Positions 8,534 through 17,254 of a DNA stretch of 24,200 nt are shown in pieces. The stretch is from JANLQX01 sp043775075 (lineage in GTDB: Bacteria > Actinomycetota > Acidimicrobiia > Acidimicrobiales > JANYDT01): positions 1 through 24,200 of the forward strand of contig JAYVSS010000364.1 of assembly GCA_043775075.1 (NCBI GenBank), written 5' to 3'. The translations under genes and the position numbers were made by a program. The notes under the pieces were generated by a model. The model did not search any database and had not been told where the DNA came from. It saw only the letters and a list, made by a program, of their open reading frames with translations. Position 1 is the stretch's first letter, and every line of letters begins with the position of its first letter.

Positions 8534-9519
8534 CGGATCACGCTTTCGCCAGCCGCCGGCGCCCGTCCGACGGAAGGGTTCGCGGTCGCCCGCTGGTGAC
8601 GCTGCTCGGTTCTCGTCAGGTACCAGTCGACATCGAAACTGTCGTCGCCGGAGATGTGGCGCCACAAAAGGGCTCGCTGAACGAGCTCCAGCCGGTACGC
8701 GGACTGCTCGAACCATGGTTCCATGCGGCGTAGCCGGGACGCAATCGCCCTCGGTTCGGTATGCGCGAAAATATGGTCATTGTGGGCGTTGCGTTCGGGG
8801 ACGTCCCGGGTGTCCCAAAGCCGAACCTGCGGCACGGTTGGATTGAGTCGCAATTTGCCCATCACCCGCAGTCGGTCACCGTGGTTGGGGGCACCGGCGT
8901 GCCAGAGGCCTTGATGGAAGATCAGAACGGTGCCCGCCGGTCCGGTGTAGTACTCCTCCCCAGCAAGATGCTGGTACCGAGCCACGTCGTCGGTGGTGAT
9001 TTTGCGGAGATGGCTTCCCGGCACAAATCGCGTCCCTCCAGCCTGCGGGGCCACGTCGTGGGGAAACCAGAAGAGCTGCACATCAAACGCTGGACCCGAA
9101 TCGATGATGGCGTCGCAGTGGAGCTCTTGAGCGTTCAGATCGCCAGCCTTCTTGAGGTGAATGAAATGATGGTCCAAAACCGGATGGCGACCCACGAGCG
9201 ACTGTATTGCACCAGCCACGACCGGCACGCGAACCATTCGGCCGAAGGCCGACTCGGCGCGGTAGCTCTCGGCTAACGGCGTGCCCGATAGAGGAAGGGT
9301 CGCCTCACCCGGGTCGGAGAACGGCGCGGTCGAAACGCCAGCCGACGTCCTGGAGAATTCCTGGACCCAGCTGCGAAAGAGTTGGGGGAGTTCCACGACC
9401 GCCTGATCGTTGATGTCAGCGGGGACGACGGCTTCGAGTCGCAACACGCCACGGGCGACAAATTCGGCCATTTGATCGGTCGAAAGGAGCAGGGGGTCTG
9501 GTTCGATGCGTGTGCTCAC
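8530..9519 (-). CDS. Phytanoyl-CoA dioxygenase (PhyH)-family protein
   Basis: A 329-residue protein of the PhyH family of Fe(II)/2-oxoglutarate-dependent oxygenases, which hydroxylate many carboxylates, phosphonates and secondary metabolites. The iron facial triad is visible: H134 and D136 (ELHCDAIID) and distal H207 (LWHAGAPNHGDR), with R216 as a candidate 2-oxoglutarate salt-bridge residue and the supporting strand LFWFPHDVAPQAGGTRFVPGSHL (about 149-171). The start is the GTG at 9519 with no strong ribosome binding site, so an internal start is possible. It heads a three-gene unit with the coupled 91-residue protein and the enolase-superfamily enzyme. The promoter must lie in the 186 bases shared with the divergent Thr-repeat gene. 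The family is confident; the substrate is unknown. Confidence 0.88.
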   Translation of the reverse strand: MSTRIEPDPLLLSTDQMAEFVARGVLRLEAVVPADINDQAVVELPQLFRSWVQEFSRTSAGVSTAPFSDPGEATLPLSGTPLAESYRAESAFGRMVRVPVVAGAIQSLVGRHPVLDHHFIHLKKAGDLNAQELHCDAIIDSGPAFDVQLFWFPHDVAPQAGGTRFVPGSHLRKITTDDVARYQHLAGEEYYTGPAGTVLIFHQGLWHAGAPNHGDRLRVMGKLRLNPTVPQVRLWDTRDVPERNAHNDHIFAHTEPRAIASRLRRMEPWFEQSAYRLELVQRALLWRHISGDDSFDVDWYLTRTEQRHQRATANPSVGRAPAAGESVIR

Positions 9520-9705
9520 TCAGCCGTTGTACCACCACCACCGACTGAGCCTGCCGTCACCGACGAACTTTGTTTCAACTATCGTTGGGGGCCTCCAGTC
9601 AAAGATTGACCAAAATGGCGGTCGACACGGAGTTCAAACATCGAAAAATCCTGAAGTAGCACGCCTCCTTCCCCGGGCGAAGCGTCGTCATCACCGGAGC
9701 ATGGC
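9520..9705. promoter_or_regulatory. Divergent intergenic region
   Basis: This 186-bp gap separates the dioxygenase operon (minus) from the Thr-repeat gene (plus) and must carry both promoters. I could not identify convincing -35/-10 pairs. A TTGACC near 9606 is the only promoter-like hexamer I noticed, and it has no matching -10. A GGAG lies 7 bases before the ATG at 9706. Confidence 0.35.
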
Positions 9706-10791
<1,086 letters not shown>

Positions 10792-10796
10792 CAGCC

Positions 10797-11258
10797 CTAC
10801 GAGGAAAGACCAGCCTCGTTCTCGGTTGGCTCGAGGGTGAGCGAAACAGAATTAATGCACCACCGCTCGTCGGTCGGAACTGGATAGCCCTCTCCCGAGA
10901 ACACATGGCCGAGGTGGGATCCGCAGTTGGCGCAGCGGGCTTCGGTGCGGGGATATCCGAGAAGGTGGTCGGTCAGCAGCACCACCGCATCGTCGTCGGT
11001 CGGAGCGTAAAAAGACGGCCAGCCACAACCGGAGTGGAATTTCGTTTCGCTCCGGAACAATTCTGACCCGCAAGCCTTGCACCGGTAGACACCGACGGTT
11101 TCGCTGTCGGAGTATTCGCCGGTCCCGGCTCGCTCGGTGCCGGCCTGGCGAAGCACATGAAACGAGAGCGGGTCGAGGCGTTCTCGCAACGTCTTATCGT
11201 CGAGTTGTGCCGGGTACGGAGTCCCGTCCGGACGAAGGTTGGAAAGTTCAGCAGACAT
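10797..11258 (-). CDS. msrB: Peptide-methionine (R)-S-oxide reductase MsrB
   Basis: A 153-residue MsrB, which reduces the R-epimer of methionine sulfoxide in proteins using thioredoxin. The zinc-binding pairs C60-K-A-C63 and C109-A-N-C112 are both present, as are the signature KFHSGCGWPSF (about 73-83) and the catalytic cysteine C134 in RWCINSVSL. The start at 11258 is chosen over 11276 because AGGAG lies at 11263-11267, four bases from the ATG. The enzyme is cytoplasmic, with no signal peptide. It stands alone, 54 bases downstream of the sortase gene in the same direction, and faces the Thr-repeat gene tail to tail with a five-base gap. The role is confident; any link to the surface genes around it is only positional. 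Confidence 0.95.
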   Translation of the reverse strand: MSAELSNLRPDGTPYPAQLDDKTLRERLDPLSFHVLRQAGTERAGTGEYSDSETVGVYRCKACGSELFRSETKFHSGCGWPSFYAPTDDDAVVLLTDHLLGYPRTEARCANCGSHLGHVFSGEGYPVPTDERWCINSVSLTLEPTENEAGLSS

Positions 11259-11262
11259 TGCG

Positions 11263-11267
11263 CTCCT
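11263..11267 (-). promoter_or_regulatory. Ribosome binding site of msrB
   Basis: AGGAG on the minus strand, four bases before the ATG at 11258, decides the start against the longer frame at 11276. Confidence 0.6.
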
Positions 11268-11312
11268 CAGGTTCACAGCCGGGACGTACCGTACCTCGCT
11301 GACCGCGGGGAA

Positions 11313-12530
11313 CTACGCCGGTGCTGATCCGGTTGATTCCGATGGAGTCGAAATTGGCGAGGTCGGAGGAACAATTGAGTCGATGCTCGACGGAGGCAAC
11401 GAGGTCGTTGTCGTCCCATCCGTTGGGCCGATCGCCGCTAGGGCAGTGGTTGTCGCCGAGTTCGGCTTGCTTTCCCCGGGCGTACTCGTTGCGGTGATCG
11501 TCTTCGGCCCGATCGTCGTCGGCCTGATCGTCGTTGGTGCCGCGCTCGTTGTTGTGGTCGAGATTGTTGTGGTCGAGGTGCTAGGGGTCGTGGAAGTCGT
11601 GGACGTCGTGGACGTCGTGGACGTCGTGCTCGTCGTGGACGTGGTGGACGTCGTGCTCGTCGTGGACGTGGTGGACGTGGTGGACGCCTCGACACTGGGA
11701 AACGGGGAGATCTTTTCCGGATAGGCGCCGGTCTGGGTTTCATCGACGGAAATGAGGTCGGCGTAGACGATGGTGTTGTCGACGTAGTGACCAGTCGAGC
11801 GATCAAACTTGCCGCCACAGGTCACCAAGCGCAGGGTCGATGAATTGGTCGGCCCGTAGACGCTTTGCGTAGGAAACATAGTTTTGCTCAGTCGCTCGAC
11901 GAGGGTCACCTCGTAGGCGAACACCGAACGATCGGATTGCTCGACAAGAATGCGCGCTCCCTCCTTGGTGTCCTTGAGTCGTTCGAAGACCCCAGCCGAG
12001 GTCTTTGAGTCATAGTGACCAACAATCACTGTCGGTCCCTTCTCTCCGGGTGCGGATCCGCCGGACCACCAGCCGGTGATGTCCGATCGTTTGGGCACGA
12101 CCAGCGCACCGTTTTGATCAATCCCGATCGGGACGACGTTGGTCGTAACTCCGATAGAAACCACTCGAAGGCGGGTCGGGCGTCGTCCCTCACCATTGCG
12201 AAGGTCCGATCGTTGATCGATCGCTTGATTTCCGAGGTCGAGGGTGGCGAGAGCCTTCTCCCCGCCCTGCCCCATCTTGATGTTAGGGACGTTTCGCCTG
12301 ATCCCGGTAGCGCCGTCTTCGATAACCCCGTCAGCGACGATTCGAAACCGGTCCGGCGAGTTTTGATCTGTCGGTGATTCCGAGAAGCCCACCGGTGCGT
12401 CGAACCGTGTCCCTTGTGCCATTGAGCGGTTCTTCCATGACGCGAGAGACGCGCAAGTGAGACCCAGGCAGAGGGCCAACGAGAACCACCCGCCGGCACG
12501 AATCCGACGGGTGGCACGAGAAGTAGTCAT
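11313..12530 (-). CDS. Class F-type sortase with STT-repeat C-terminal tail
   Basis: A 405-residue sortase: a short basic N terminus, a transmembrane or signal-anchor segment (about 12-31), a disordered linker to about 115, a catalytic core at about 118-265, and a tail at about 266-405. The catalytic His is H172 in VIVGHYDS and the catalytic Cys is C238 in LVTCGGKFD, both standard for class E/F sortases. The segment after the Cys is HYVDNTIVYA; R244 is the best candidate for the active-site Arg but is not certain. Sortases cleave sorting signals and join proteins to peptidoglycan or each other, outside the membrane. The tail is unusual: 11 STT triplets followed by a Thr/Ser/Pro stretch. The ATG at 12530 lies 71 bases downstream of the small LPXTG-like gene. 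The family is confident; the substrate is inferred from position. Confidence 0.9.
   Translation of the reverse strand: MTTSRATRRIRAGGWFSLALCLGLTCASLASWKNRSMAQGTRFDAPVGFSESPTDQNSPDRFRIVADGVIEDGATGIRRNVPNIKMGQGGEKALATLDLGNQAIDQRSDLRNGEGRRPTRLRVVSIGVTTNVVPIGIDQNGALVVPKRSDITGWWSGGSAPGEKGPTVIVGHYDSKTSAGVFERLKDTKEGARILVEQSDRSVFAYEVTLVERLSKTMFPTQSVYGPTNSSTLRLVTCGGKFDRSTGHYVDNTIVYADLISVDETQTGAYPEKISPFPSVEASTTSTTSTTSTTSTTSTTSTTSTTSTTSTTSTTPSTSTTTISTTTTSAAPTTIRPTTIGPKTITATSTPGESKPNSATTTALAAIGPTDGTTTTSLPPSSIDSIVPPTSPISTPSESTGSAPA
11586..11684 (-). repeat. 11 tandem 9-bp units coding STT in the sortase gene
   Basis: On the coding strand eleven units of TCC/AGC-ACC/ACG-ACG follow without interruption, each coding Ser-Thr-Thr. 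Two units use AGC in place of TCC, giving a partly repeated 27-bp pattern. Units are in frame, so slippage would change tail length only. Confidence 0.9.
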
Positions 12531-12601
12531 TGAGGGCTGACGGCGCTGCCGGCGGCGTTGTTTCTCAGTTGTGGAAACGGCAGGCCGACGGTTCGGACCG
12601 A

Positions 12602-12907
12602 TCAGGCCTTGCGGCGACGAGACACGATGAAGCCGGCACCAGCGACGAGCGCACCTGCGCCGAGAACGATCGGCAAGGTGTTGTTGCTGTCGTTGCTGAG
12701 AAATCCACCACCGGCGGCGACGCCGCCGACCGGTGCGGCGGCGGCATCGGCAACAGACGTTTCGGCGACGGGAGCAGCGGCCGCAGTGTCAGCGACCGCA
12801 ACAACCGTGGTGGTTGTCTCCTGCGCAAGGGCCGCCGGAGCGAAGGCCACGAGGCCACCGAGGGCAAACAAAGAAATGGAAAGCGTACGAGCGGCACGGT
12901 TGAGCAT
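12602..12907 (-). CDS. Small LPXTG-like surface protein
   Basis: A 101-residue protein with a clean signal peptide (basic MLNRAARTL, hydrophobic SISLFALGGLVAFAPA, cleavage near AALAQE). An Ala/Thr/Val-rich middle of about 45 residues follows, then a C-terminal sorting-type region: NTLPIVLGAG, a hydrophobic helix and a terminal RRRKA. This is the architecture of a sortase substrate, but the motif before the helix is degenerate: the expected LPxTG is not intact. The ATG at 12907 has AGGAG at 12914-12918 just upstream. It is read into the class F-type sortase 71 bases downstream, so the pair may be co-transcribed. The protein has no folded domain and could be a small surface spacer or minor anchor. 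That it is the substrate of this sortase is an inference from position and architecture. Confidence 0.8.
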   Translation of the reverse strand: MLNRAARTLSISLFALGGLVAFAPAALAQETTTTVVAVADTAAAAPVAETSVADAAAAPVGGVAAGGGFLSNDSNNTLPIVLGAGALVAGAGFIVSRRRKA

Positions 12908-12913
12908 AATGAT

Positions 12914-12918
12914 CTCCT
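12914..12918 (-). promoter_or_regulatory. Ribosome binding site of the small surface protein
   Basis: AGGAG on the minus strand, six bases before the ATG at 12907, supports this small gene as translated. Confidence 0.6.
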
Positions 12919-13123
12919 AGCGAACGAGTCGGGTACGTCGCCCTCTTCACCCTACCCGCAAGTGACGGCGCGGCTGAGCCATAGACCACCCGCACTCTGT
13001 CGGGGGCCATTGGATGTGCAGGTGAAGGCCCAAAAGGAGGCTTCCTCAACAAAAGCTCAAGTCGGCAATCGTTCTGCCGAACCGGCTCCGGGGCATCTTC
13101 GCCCGAACCGGAACCGGAGAACT

Positions 13124-13717
13124 ATGAAGCGAACAGCGGCAACGCGCATCGGGATTACCTGCTTGGCCGCAACGAGCGTGATTGGCGTTGGCACGCTTAA
13201 GGTCGAAATGTCTTCGCCGCCAGCATGAAAGCTACAGCGCCGAGCAACTCCTCGTGCCCCTCGTGGTGATTGAAGCTCGCGCCCAGTCCAATGCGAACGC
13301 CGACTACGCCCTCAGCGTGCAAGACGTGAAGAACTGCGAGCGTGCCAACGGTCGGATCAAGGCGGGATCAGTTGTCGCCATGCTCACTGGATGGGAAGAC
13401 AAGTGGACCAATCCGACGGCGTTCTTCGGACAGGACGGCAACGGCCTCCACTTTCCCGGATTTGCCTCAGAAACGACGCATTTCTTGCTGACCCAGCGGC
13501 GAGTCGGGGCGTTGGCATTGACACCCACGGCGTGGACCCGGGCCAAGACTCGTCCTATGCAACGAACACTGAAGTCCTCGAACAGCAGCGGATTGCGCTT
13601 GAGAACCTGACCTACCTCGACAAGCTCCCTCCGAGGGGCACCACGATTGCGATTGGAGCGCTCCCCCTGAAGGGTGGTTCCGGAAGCCCCCTGCAGGTCC
13701 TCGCGTTCGTTCCGTAA
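13124..13717 (+). pseudogene. Broken cyclase-family (Pfam Cyclase) hydrolase
   Basis: The ATG at 13124 follows GGAGA and begins a signal-like peptide (MKRTAATRIGITCLAATSVIG), but this frame stops at about 13228. The next frame then gives the C-terminal half of a cyclase/kynurenine-formamidase-like protein: QLLVPLVVIEARAQ, NADYALSVQDVK, GRIKAGSVVAMLTGW, LHFPGFASETTHFLL. At about 13517 one base seems to be lost (GTTGGCATTGAC for GTTGGGCATTGAC), and the third frame continues GIDTHGVDPGQDSS to KGGSGSPLQVLAFVP and a stop. The family normally has about 250-300 residues with a HxGTHxDxPxH metal motif in the N-terminal half; this part is missing. So at least one large deletion and one or two frameshifts have destroyed the gene. 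The family is confident from the C-terminal pattern; a sequencing error could explain the single-base shift but not the missing half. Confidence 0.8.
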
Positions 13718-13864
13718 TCCGGTTTCGACGCCCGTTACGGCCGAACCAGCCGCGTGGGCCGCGCCGCGTCACACGTTGGCGGCTCTTTCTGGTGGCACCA
13801 TTGTCGCCTTGGTGGCGATCCGAGGTGCCGATCCGAACGAACGTGATGAAGAGCACGGGGAGGC

Positions 13865-14305
13865 GTGAGCAGCATCGTGGTCTCCAGCGTGAAGACGCCG
13901 GTTGTCGACATGGGCACCCGCCTGACATCAGAGCTCTCGGGAGGCGAACGAAAGCGGCTCGTACTGGACCTTCTCCTGAGTTCAGGAGCCGACGTTCTCC
14001 TCCTCGACGAGCCTGACAACTATCTGGACATACCGACGCGGGCGTGGCTCGACGAAAAGATCATCGCCTGCCGCTCCACCATGTTGATGGTGACCCACGA
14101 TCGCGCCCTCCTGAAGCGAGTTACCGACAAGATCATTTGCGTCGAAGGTTCCGGGGCATGGGTGCATGGTGGGTCCTACGCGACCTTCGATGAGGCACGC
14201 GAGGCGCGGCAGGGAAAGCTCGGCGACGATCTCAAACGGGTGGCCGGGCTCGCCGATCCGACGTCGTTACGAACGCTGCGCCTGGCCAAGTCTCTTACGG
14301 CCTGA
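13865..14305 (+). pseudogene. Remnant of an ABC-F ATPase
   Basis: An open frame of 146 residues from a GTG, corresponding to the later part of one ABC-F nucleotide-binding domain. The ABC signature LSGGERKRLVLDLLL, Walker B with catalytic Glu (VLLLDEPDNYLD) and switch His (VTHDRALLK) are intact. Walker A and all upstream sequence are absent, and the second ABC domain expected in a 500-600-residue ABC-F protein is missing. Homology appears to end around LGDDLKR, after which the sequence runs unmatched to a stop that overlaps the end of the convergent FAD oxidase gene by 11 bases. Full-length ABC-F proteins act on ribosomes in translation regulation or antibiotic protection. This fragment cannot bind ATP normally, so it is called a pseudogene. 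Confidence 0.8.
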
Positions 14306-15758
14306 CGGCATCGATTTCTCGCGGGATGATGGTTCCAGCATTCATGATCCCGGTTGGGTCAAATGCATTCTTCAGCGTTTGCAACATTGAGAAGGACGAG
14401 CCGTACTCATCTCTCACCCAGGGGGCTCGAGCCTTGCCGATTCCATGGTGGTGCACGATGGAACCGCCAAACCGCAACGTTTCCTCCACGATGATCTTGA
14501 TGATTGGCGAATAGAACTTGATGCCTTCATCCTCCGGTGCGCAATCCAGAAGATCGAAGAAGTAATTGAAGTACATGTTGGTGCCGTTGATATAGCTGTG
14601 CGATGAGTGTCCGCCGAGCAGTGTGATACTAGGAAATTCGGCCCGAATACGTGGAAGCACGGCCTCGTAGATGTCGTTGATCGAACTCCAGTCCGCCGAA
14701 ATTTCGGTGGTGCGGTTCACATTGCGGGTGGTAAAAATGCGATTGTCTTCGCGAGTGACCTTGTCCGGCCCCCAAACAAGGTCATCAAACCAGTCGGAGA
14801 TAATCTGACCGTCCACTCGTACCAAATCCGGGTAGCTGGCGGCAATCTCTTCGATGCCGACTGCTGTTGCCTTCGTTATGCCGGCAGGACCTTCGGCCAT
14901 AAAGAGCACCACGCAGTCGTCGGGGGCAGCGAAGTGGGAGAAGTGGAGCTGGCCGTCCTCGGGGTCGTACAGTCGAGCGACCGATGGCTTGTACCCGGCC
15001 ACCATGACATCGCGCAATACGTTAAAGCCGGTCTTCATGTCCTTCAGTGTCCAGCCTAAAAACTGGTTGTTTTGAGGCATGTAGGGGAAGAGTTTTACAG
15101 TAACTTCCGTGATAAAGCACAGCGTCCCTTCGTTGCCGATGACGATGTGGCGGATATCGGGCCCGGCGGCTCGACGGGGAATGTTCTTGATTCGCGAGAC
15201 GCCGCCGTCGGCGAACACCACCTCAAGTCCCACCACCATGTCTTCGATACCGCCGTACAGTGTGGAGAACTGCCCGATGCTGCGGGTGGCCACGAGCCCG
15301 CCCATCTGAGCTATCGGCTTGGATTGCGGAGAATGGCCGGTCGTCAACCCAAGTTCGCGCGCCCGGTCCTCCAAGGTTTGGAGCGGCACGCCGCACTGGA
15401 CGGTTGCCTGCATGTTGTACGCATCGATCTTGATGATTTCGTGCATGTCCGATCCGTCGAGAACGATCGAGTTTTCGACGATCGTTTCGAGTCCACCTTC
15501 GGTTCCCGTGCCTCCGGTCCGCGGCACGACGTTCACGCCATGTTCGTTGGCGAACGCCAGAACCTTCGCTACATCTTCGGTGCTGTGAGCCATGACAACC
15601 GCAGCTGGGGCGGGCAGCGTGTACACACCAAAGATGTTTTCAAGCTTGCGCCAGTTATCGATACTTCGCTGCGCCAGCAGGGTTGCGTCGGTCAGTATCT
15701 GAGGCGGTGAAAGAAGCGCCTGGAGTTGTTCGACGATGGCTTCGCGAGCGAGGGTCAT
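14295..15758 (-). CDS. FAD-linked oxidase (alkyl-DHAP synthase / glycolate oxidase-like)
   Basis: A 487-residue flavoprotein of the vanillyl-alcohol oxidase (FAD-binding 4) superfamily. The FAD-binding loop PRTGGTGTEGG lies at 79-89, with further FAD contacts at SPQSKPIAQMGGLVATRSIGQ and GNEGTLCFITEVTVK. The C-terminal cap ends with GGSIVHHHGIGKARAPW, the HHHGIG motif shared with alkyl-dihydroxyacetone-phosphate synthases, and FDPTGIMNAGTIIP. The family covers D-lactate/glycolate/2-hydroxyacid oxidases and AGPS-like enzymes, so the substrate is open. The ATG at 15758 has AAGGAA nearby; the open frame continuing to 15971 lies over the upstream kinase gene and is not used. It is the third gene of the SDR/FGGY kinase operon, 20 bases after the kinase, and may oxidise a phosphorylated or free product of that route. 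Confidence 0.88.
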   Translation of the reverse strand: MTLAREAIVEQLQALLSPPQILTDATLLAQRSIDNWRKLENIFGVYTLPAPAAVVMAHSTEDVAKVLAFANEHGVNVVPRTGGTGTEGGLETIVENSIVLDGSDMHEIIKIDAYNMQATVQCGVPLQTLEDRARELGLTTGHSPQSKPIAQMGGLVATRSIGQFSTLYGGIEDMVVGLEVVFADGGVSRIKNIPRRAAGPDIRHIVIGNEGTLCFITEVTVKLFPYMPQNNQFLGWTLKDMKTGFNVLRDVMVAGYKPSVARLYDPEDGQLHFSHFAAPDDCVVLFMAEGPAGITKATAVGIEEIAASYPDLVRVDGQIISDWFDDLVWGPDKVTREDNRIFTTRNVNRTTEISADWSSINDIYEAVLPRIRAEFPSITLLGGHSSHSYINGTNMYFNYFFDLLDCAPEDEGIKFYSPIIKIIVEETLRFGGSIVHHHGIGKARAPWVRDEYGSSFSMLQTLKNAFDPTGIMNAGTIIPREIDAVRP

Positions 15759-15778
15759 GATGGCGTTCCTTGGGGGGG

Positions 15779-17215
15779 TTAATGAAAGATCGGATACGAG
15801 CGCCGAAGGAGCGCGTCGGTGGCGGAGCGGATGTTCGGGTACACACCTTCGATGACTCGACGGTACAGATCGGTGTTCGTCGAAACGGGTGAGAAAGTTT
15901 CGCGCTCCGAAGCCATGACAGCCACGGCTGTCTCCATATCTGGGTGGACGCCGACGGCGACCGCAGCACACATGGCCGCACCGAGACTGGCGCCGCTCGA
16001 CCCGACACTGCGAGAGGTCCGCAGCCCGAACACGTCGGCGAAGATTTGCATAAACAAGGGACTCCGCGATCCTCCGCCCGAAAGCACCAAGTCGTGGACC
16101 GCCACCTGTTGTTCAGTACACATAGCATCTACGTTGAGCTTCATTGTGATGGCGATTGCTTCGAGAATCGAGCGATAGATGTGGCCACGAGTGTGTCGGG
16201 CGTCGAACCCGAGCATGACCCCTTTACGGTAGGGGGTGTCTGAAGTAGCCAGCCAATCGAGCACTGTCATGAGGCCGTCGCTTCCGGCAGGCACATCGAT
16301 TGCTTCGCGTTCGAGCAGCTCCTCGCGCGGCAAGCCCATCGATGTCGCTCGGTCGGCGAGCTCTGGGCCGAGAAGGTCAAGAAACCATGTGAGCGTCCAC
16401 ATTCCCCGTCGGATCCCGTTGGTTTCGTAGAGGTAATGGTGCGGGAAAGCCGAAAAATTGGTCCAGAAGCTTTGCGGCGATCGGTGATTTATGGCGCCAT
16501 GCACCATCGCCGCGATGTAGGTGCCAAGTGAAACGAGGGCGGTGCGGTCGTCGATCGATCCAGCTCCGAGCATCTCGACGGCTTTGTCATTTGCCGTATG
16601 TATAGCCGGGATGCCCGGAGGGAGGCCGGTAGCCGCGGCCGCCTGCGGGGTCACAAGGCCAATAACATCGCCGGGCATCTGCAGCTCGAAGAGCATGTCG
16701 CGCCGAACCCCGCGACTTTCATAGGACAATGGATCGTCGCTCCATCGCCATGTGTCAGTGTTAATTGGCCATTGGCTGGCAATGTTGTTGGCGGCACTAT
16801 CTCGAAACTCACCGGTGAAACGATGGGCAACGTATCCCGAGAGTGTGGTGGCATAAGCCAGGAAGGGATCGGTTGGGAGATAGGGCAGATAGGCCCGCTC
16901 ATCCATCCAACTCATAACGGGCTCGACCAGCGAGCCGTCCGAACGCAGGAATGCTTTGCAGCAGCGAATCGGACAAAGACCGATGGCGACGATGTCGTTG
17001 ACGTCGCCCTCGAAACACGACATTGCCTCGTTGCTTGCTGCAGCGATCGAATCCCAAATATCGTCGTCGGGATGCAGAACCACTCCGGGTCGCGGTCGAT
17101 CCATGGGTCGAAGTGCCCGACGGCCCTCAGCGACGGTTCGGCCATAGGCGTCGTAGACCACAACTTTGGCGCTTTGCGTGCCGCAGTCAATACCAACGAG
17201 ATAGGGCCCGGTCAT
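15779..17215 (-). CDS. FGGY-family carbohydrate kinase
   Basis: A 478-residue kinase of the FGGY family (xylulose, ribulose, glycerol, gluconate, erythritol kinases) with an actin-like two-domain fold. The N-terminal phosphate loop reads VGIDCGTQSAKVVV (7-20), with D10. The catalytic base is probably D210 in HTANDKAVEMLGAG. The C-terminal ATP-binding motif is VLSGGGSRSPLFMQIFADVFG followed by SSGASLGAAMCAAVAVG. The substrate cannot be predicted: the active-site residues do not match the common xylulokinase or glycerol kinase patterns as I recall them. It sits between an SDR dehydrogenase (39-base gap) and an FAD-linked oxidase (20-base gap), all on one strand. This suggests it phosphorylates the ketose made by the SDR. 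The protein is cytoplasmic, with no signal peptide. Confidence 0.9.
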   Translation of the reverse strand: MTGPYLVGIDCGTQSAKVVVYDAYGRTVAEGRRALRPMDRPRPGVVLHPDDDIWDSIAAASNEAMSCFEGDVNDIVAIGLCPIRCCKAFLRSDGSLVEPVMSWMDERAYLPYLPTDPFLAYATTLSGYVAHRFTGEFRDSAANNIASQWPINTDTWRWSDDPLSYESRGVRRDMLFELQMPGDVIGLVTPQAAAATGLPPGIPAIHTANDKAVEMLGAGSIDDRTALVSLGTYIAAMVHGAINHRSPQSFWTNFSAFPHHYLYETNGIRRGMWTLTWFLDLLGPELADRATSMGLPREELLEREAIDVPAGSDGLMTVLDWLATSDTPYRKGVMLGFDARHTRGHIYRSILEAIAITMKLNVDAMCTEQQVAVHDLVLSGGGSRSPLFMQIFADVFGLRTSRSVGSSGASLGAAMCAAVAVGVHPDMETAVAVMASERETFSPVSTNTDLYRRVIEGVYPNIRSATDALLRRSYPIFH

Positions 17216-17254
17216 GGCTTCGGTTACGAGTTTCAGATGCTAAACGAGAGCGAG

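Noticed and set aside
8534..8716. N-terminal extension of the 91-residue protein
   Set aside because: It is antisense-like, Arg-rich sequence overlapping the dioxygenase coding frame; the GTG at 8533 gives a coupled start.
9606..9640. TTGACC as a -35 box for the Thr-repeat gene
   Set aside because: No plausible -10 hexamer lies at the right spacing, so it is not reported as a promoter.
11586..11684. Possible CRISPR-like array
   Set aside because: Units are 9 bp, contiguous and coding, without spacers.
11239..11724. Val/Asp-rich plus-strand frame over the sortase tail
   Set aside because: It is a shadow of the STT-coding repeats; the sortase frame has clear catalytic motifs.
12530..13228. 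232-residue plus-strand frame across the small surface gene
   Set aside because: Most of it is antisense to the small surface protein and lacks protein-like character. Only its last 35 codons, from the ATG at 13124, look real, as the signal peptide of the cyclase pseudogene.
15759..15971. N-terminal extension of the FAD oxidase
   Set aside because: It overlaps the kinase gene, is Arg/Pro-rich, and the ATG at 15758 has its own ribosome binding site.
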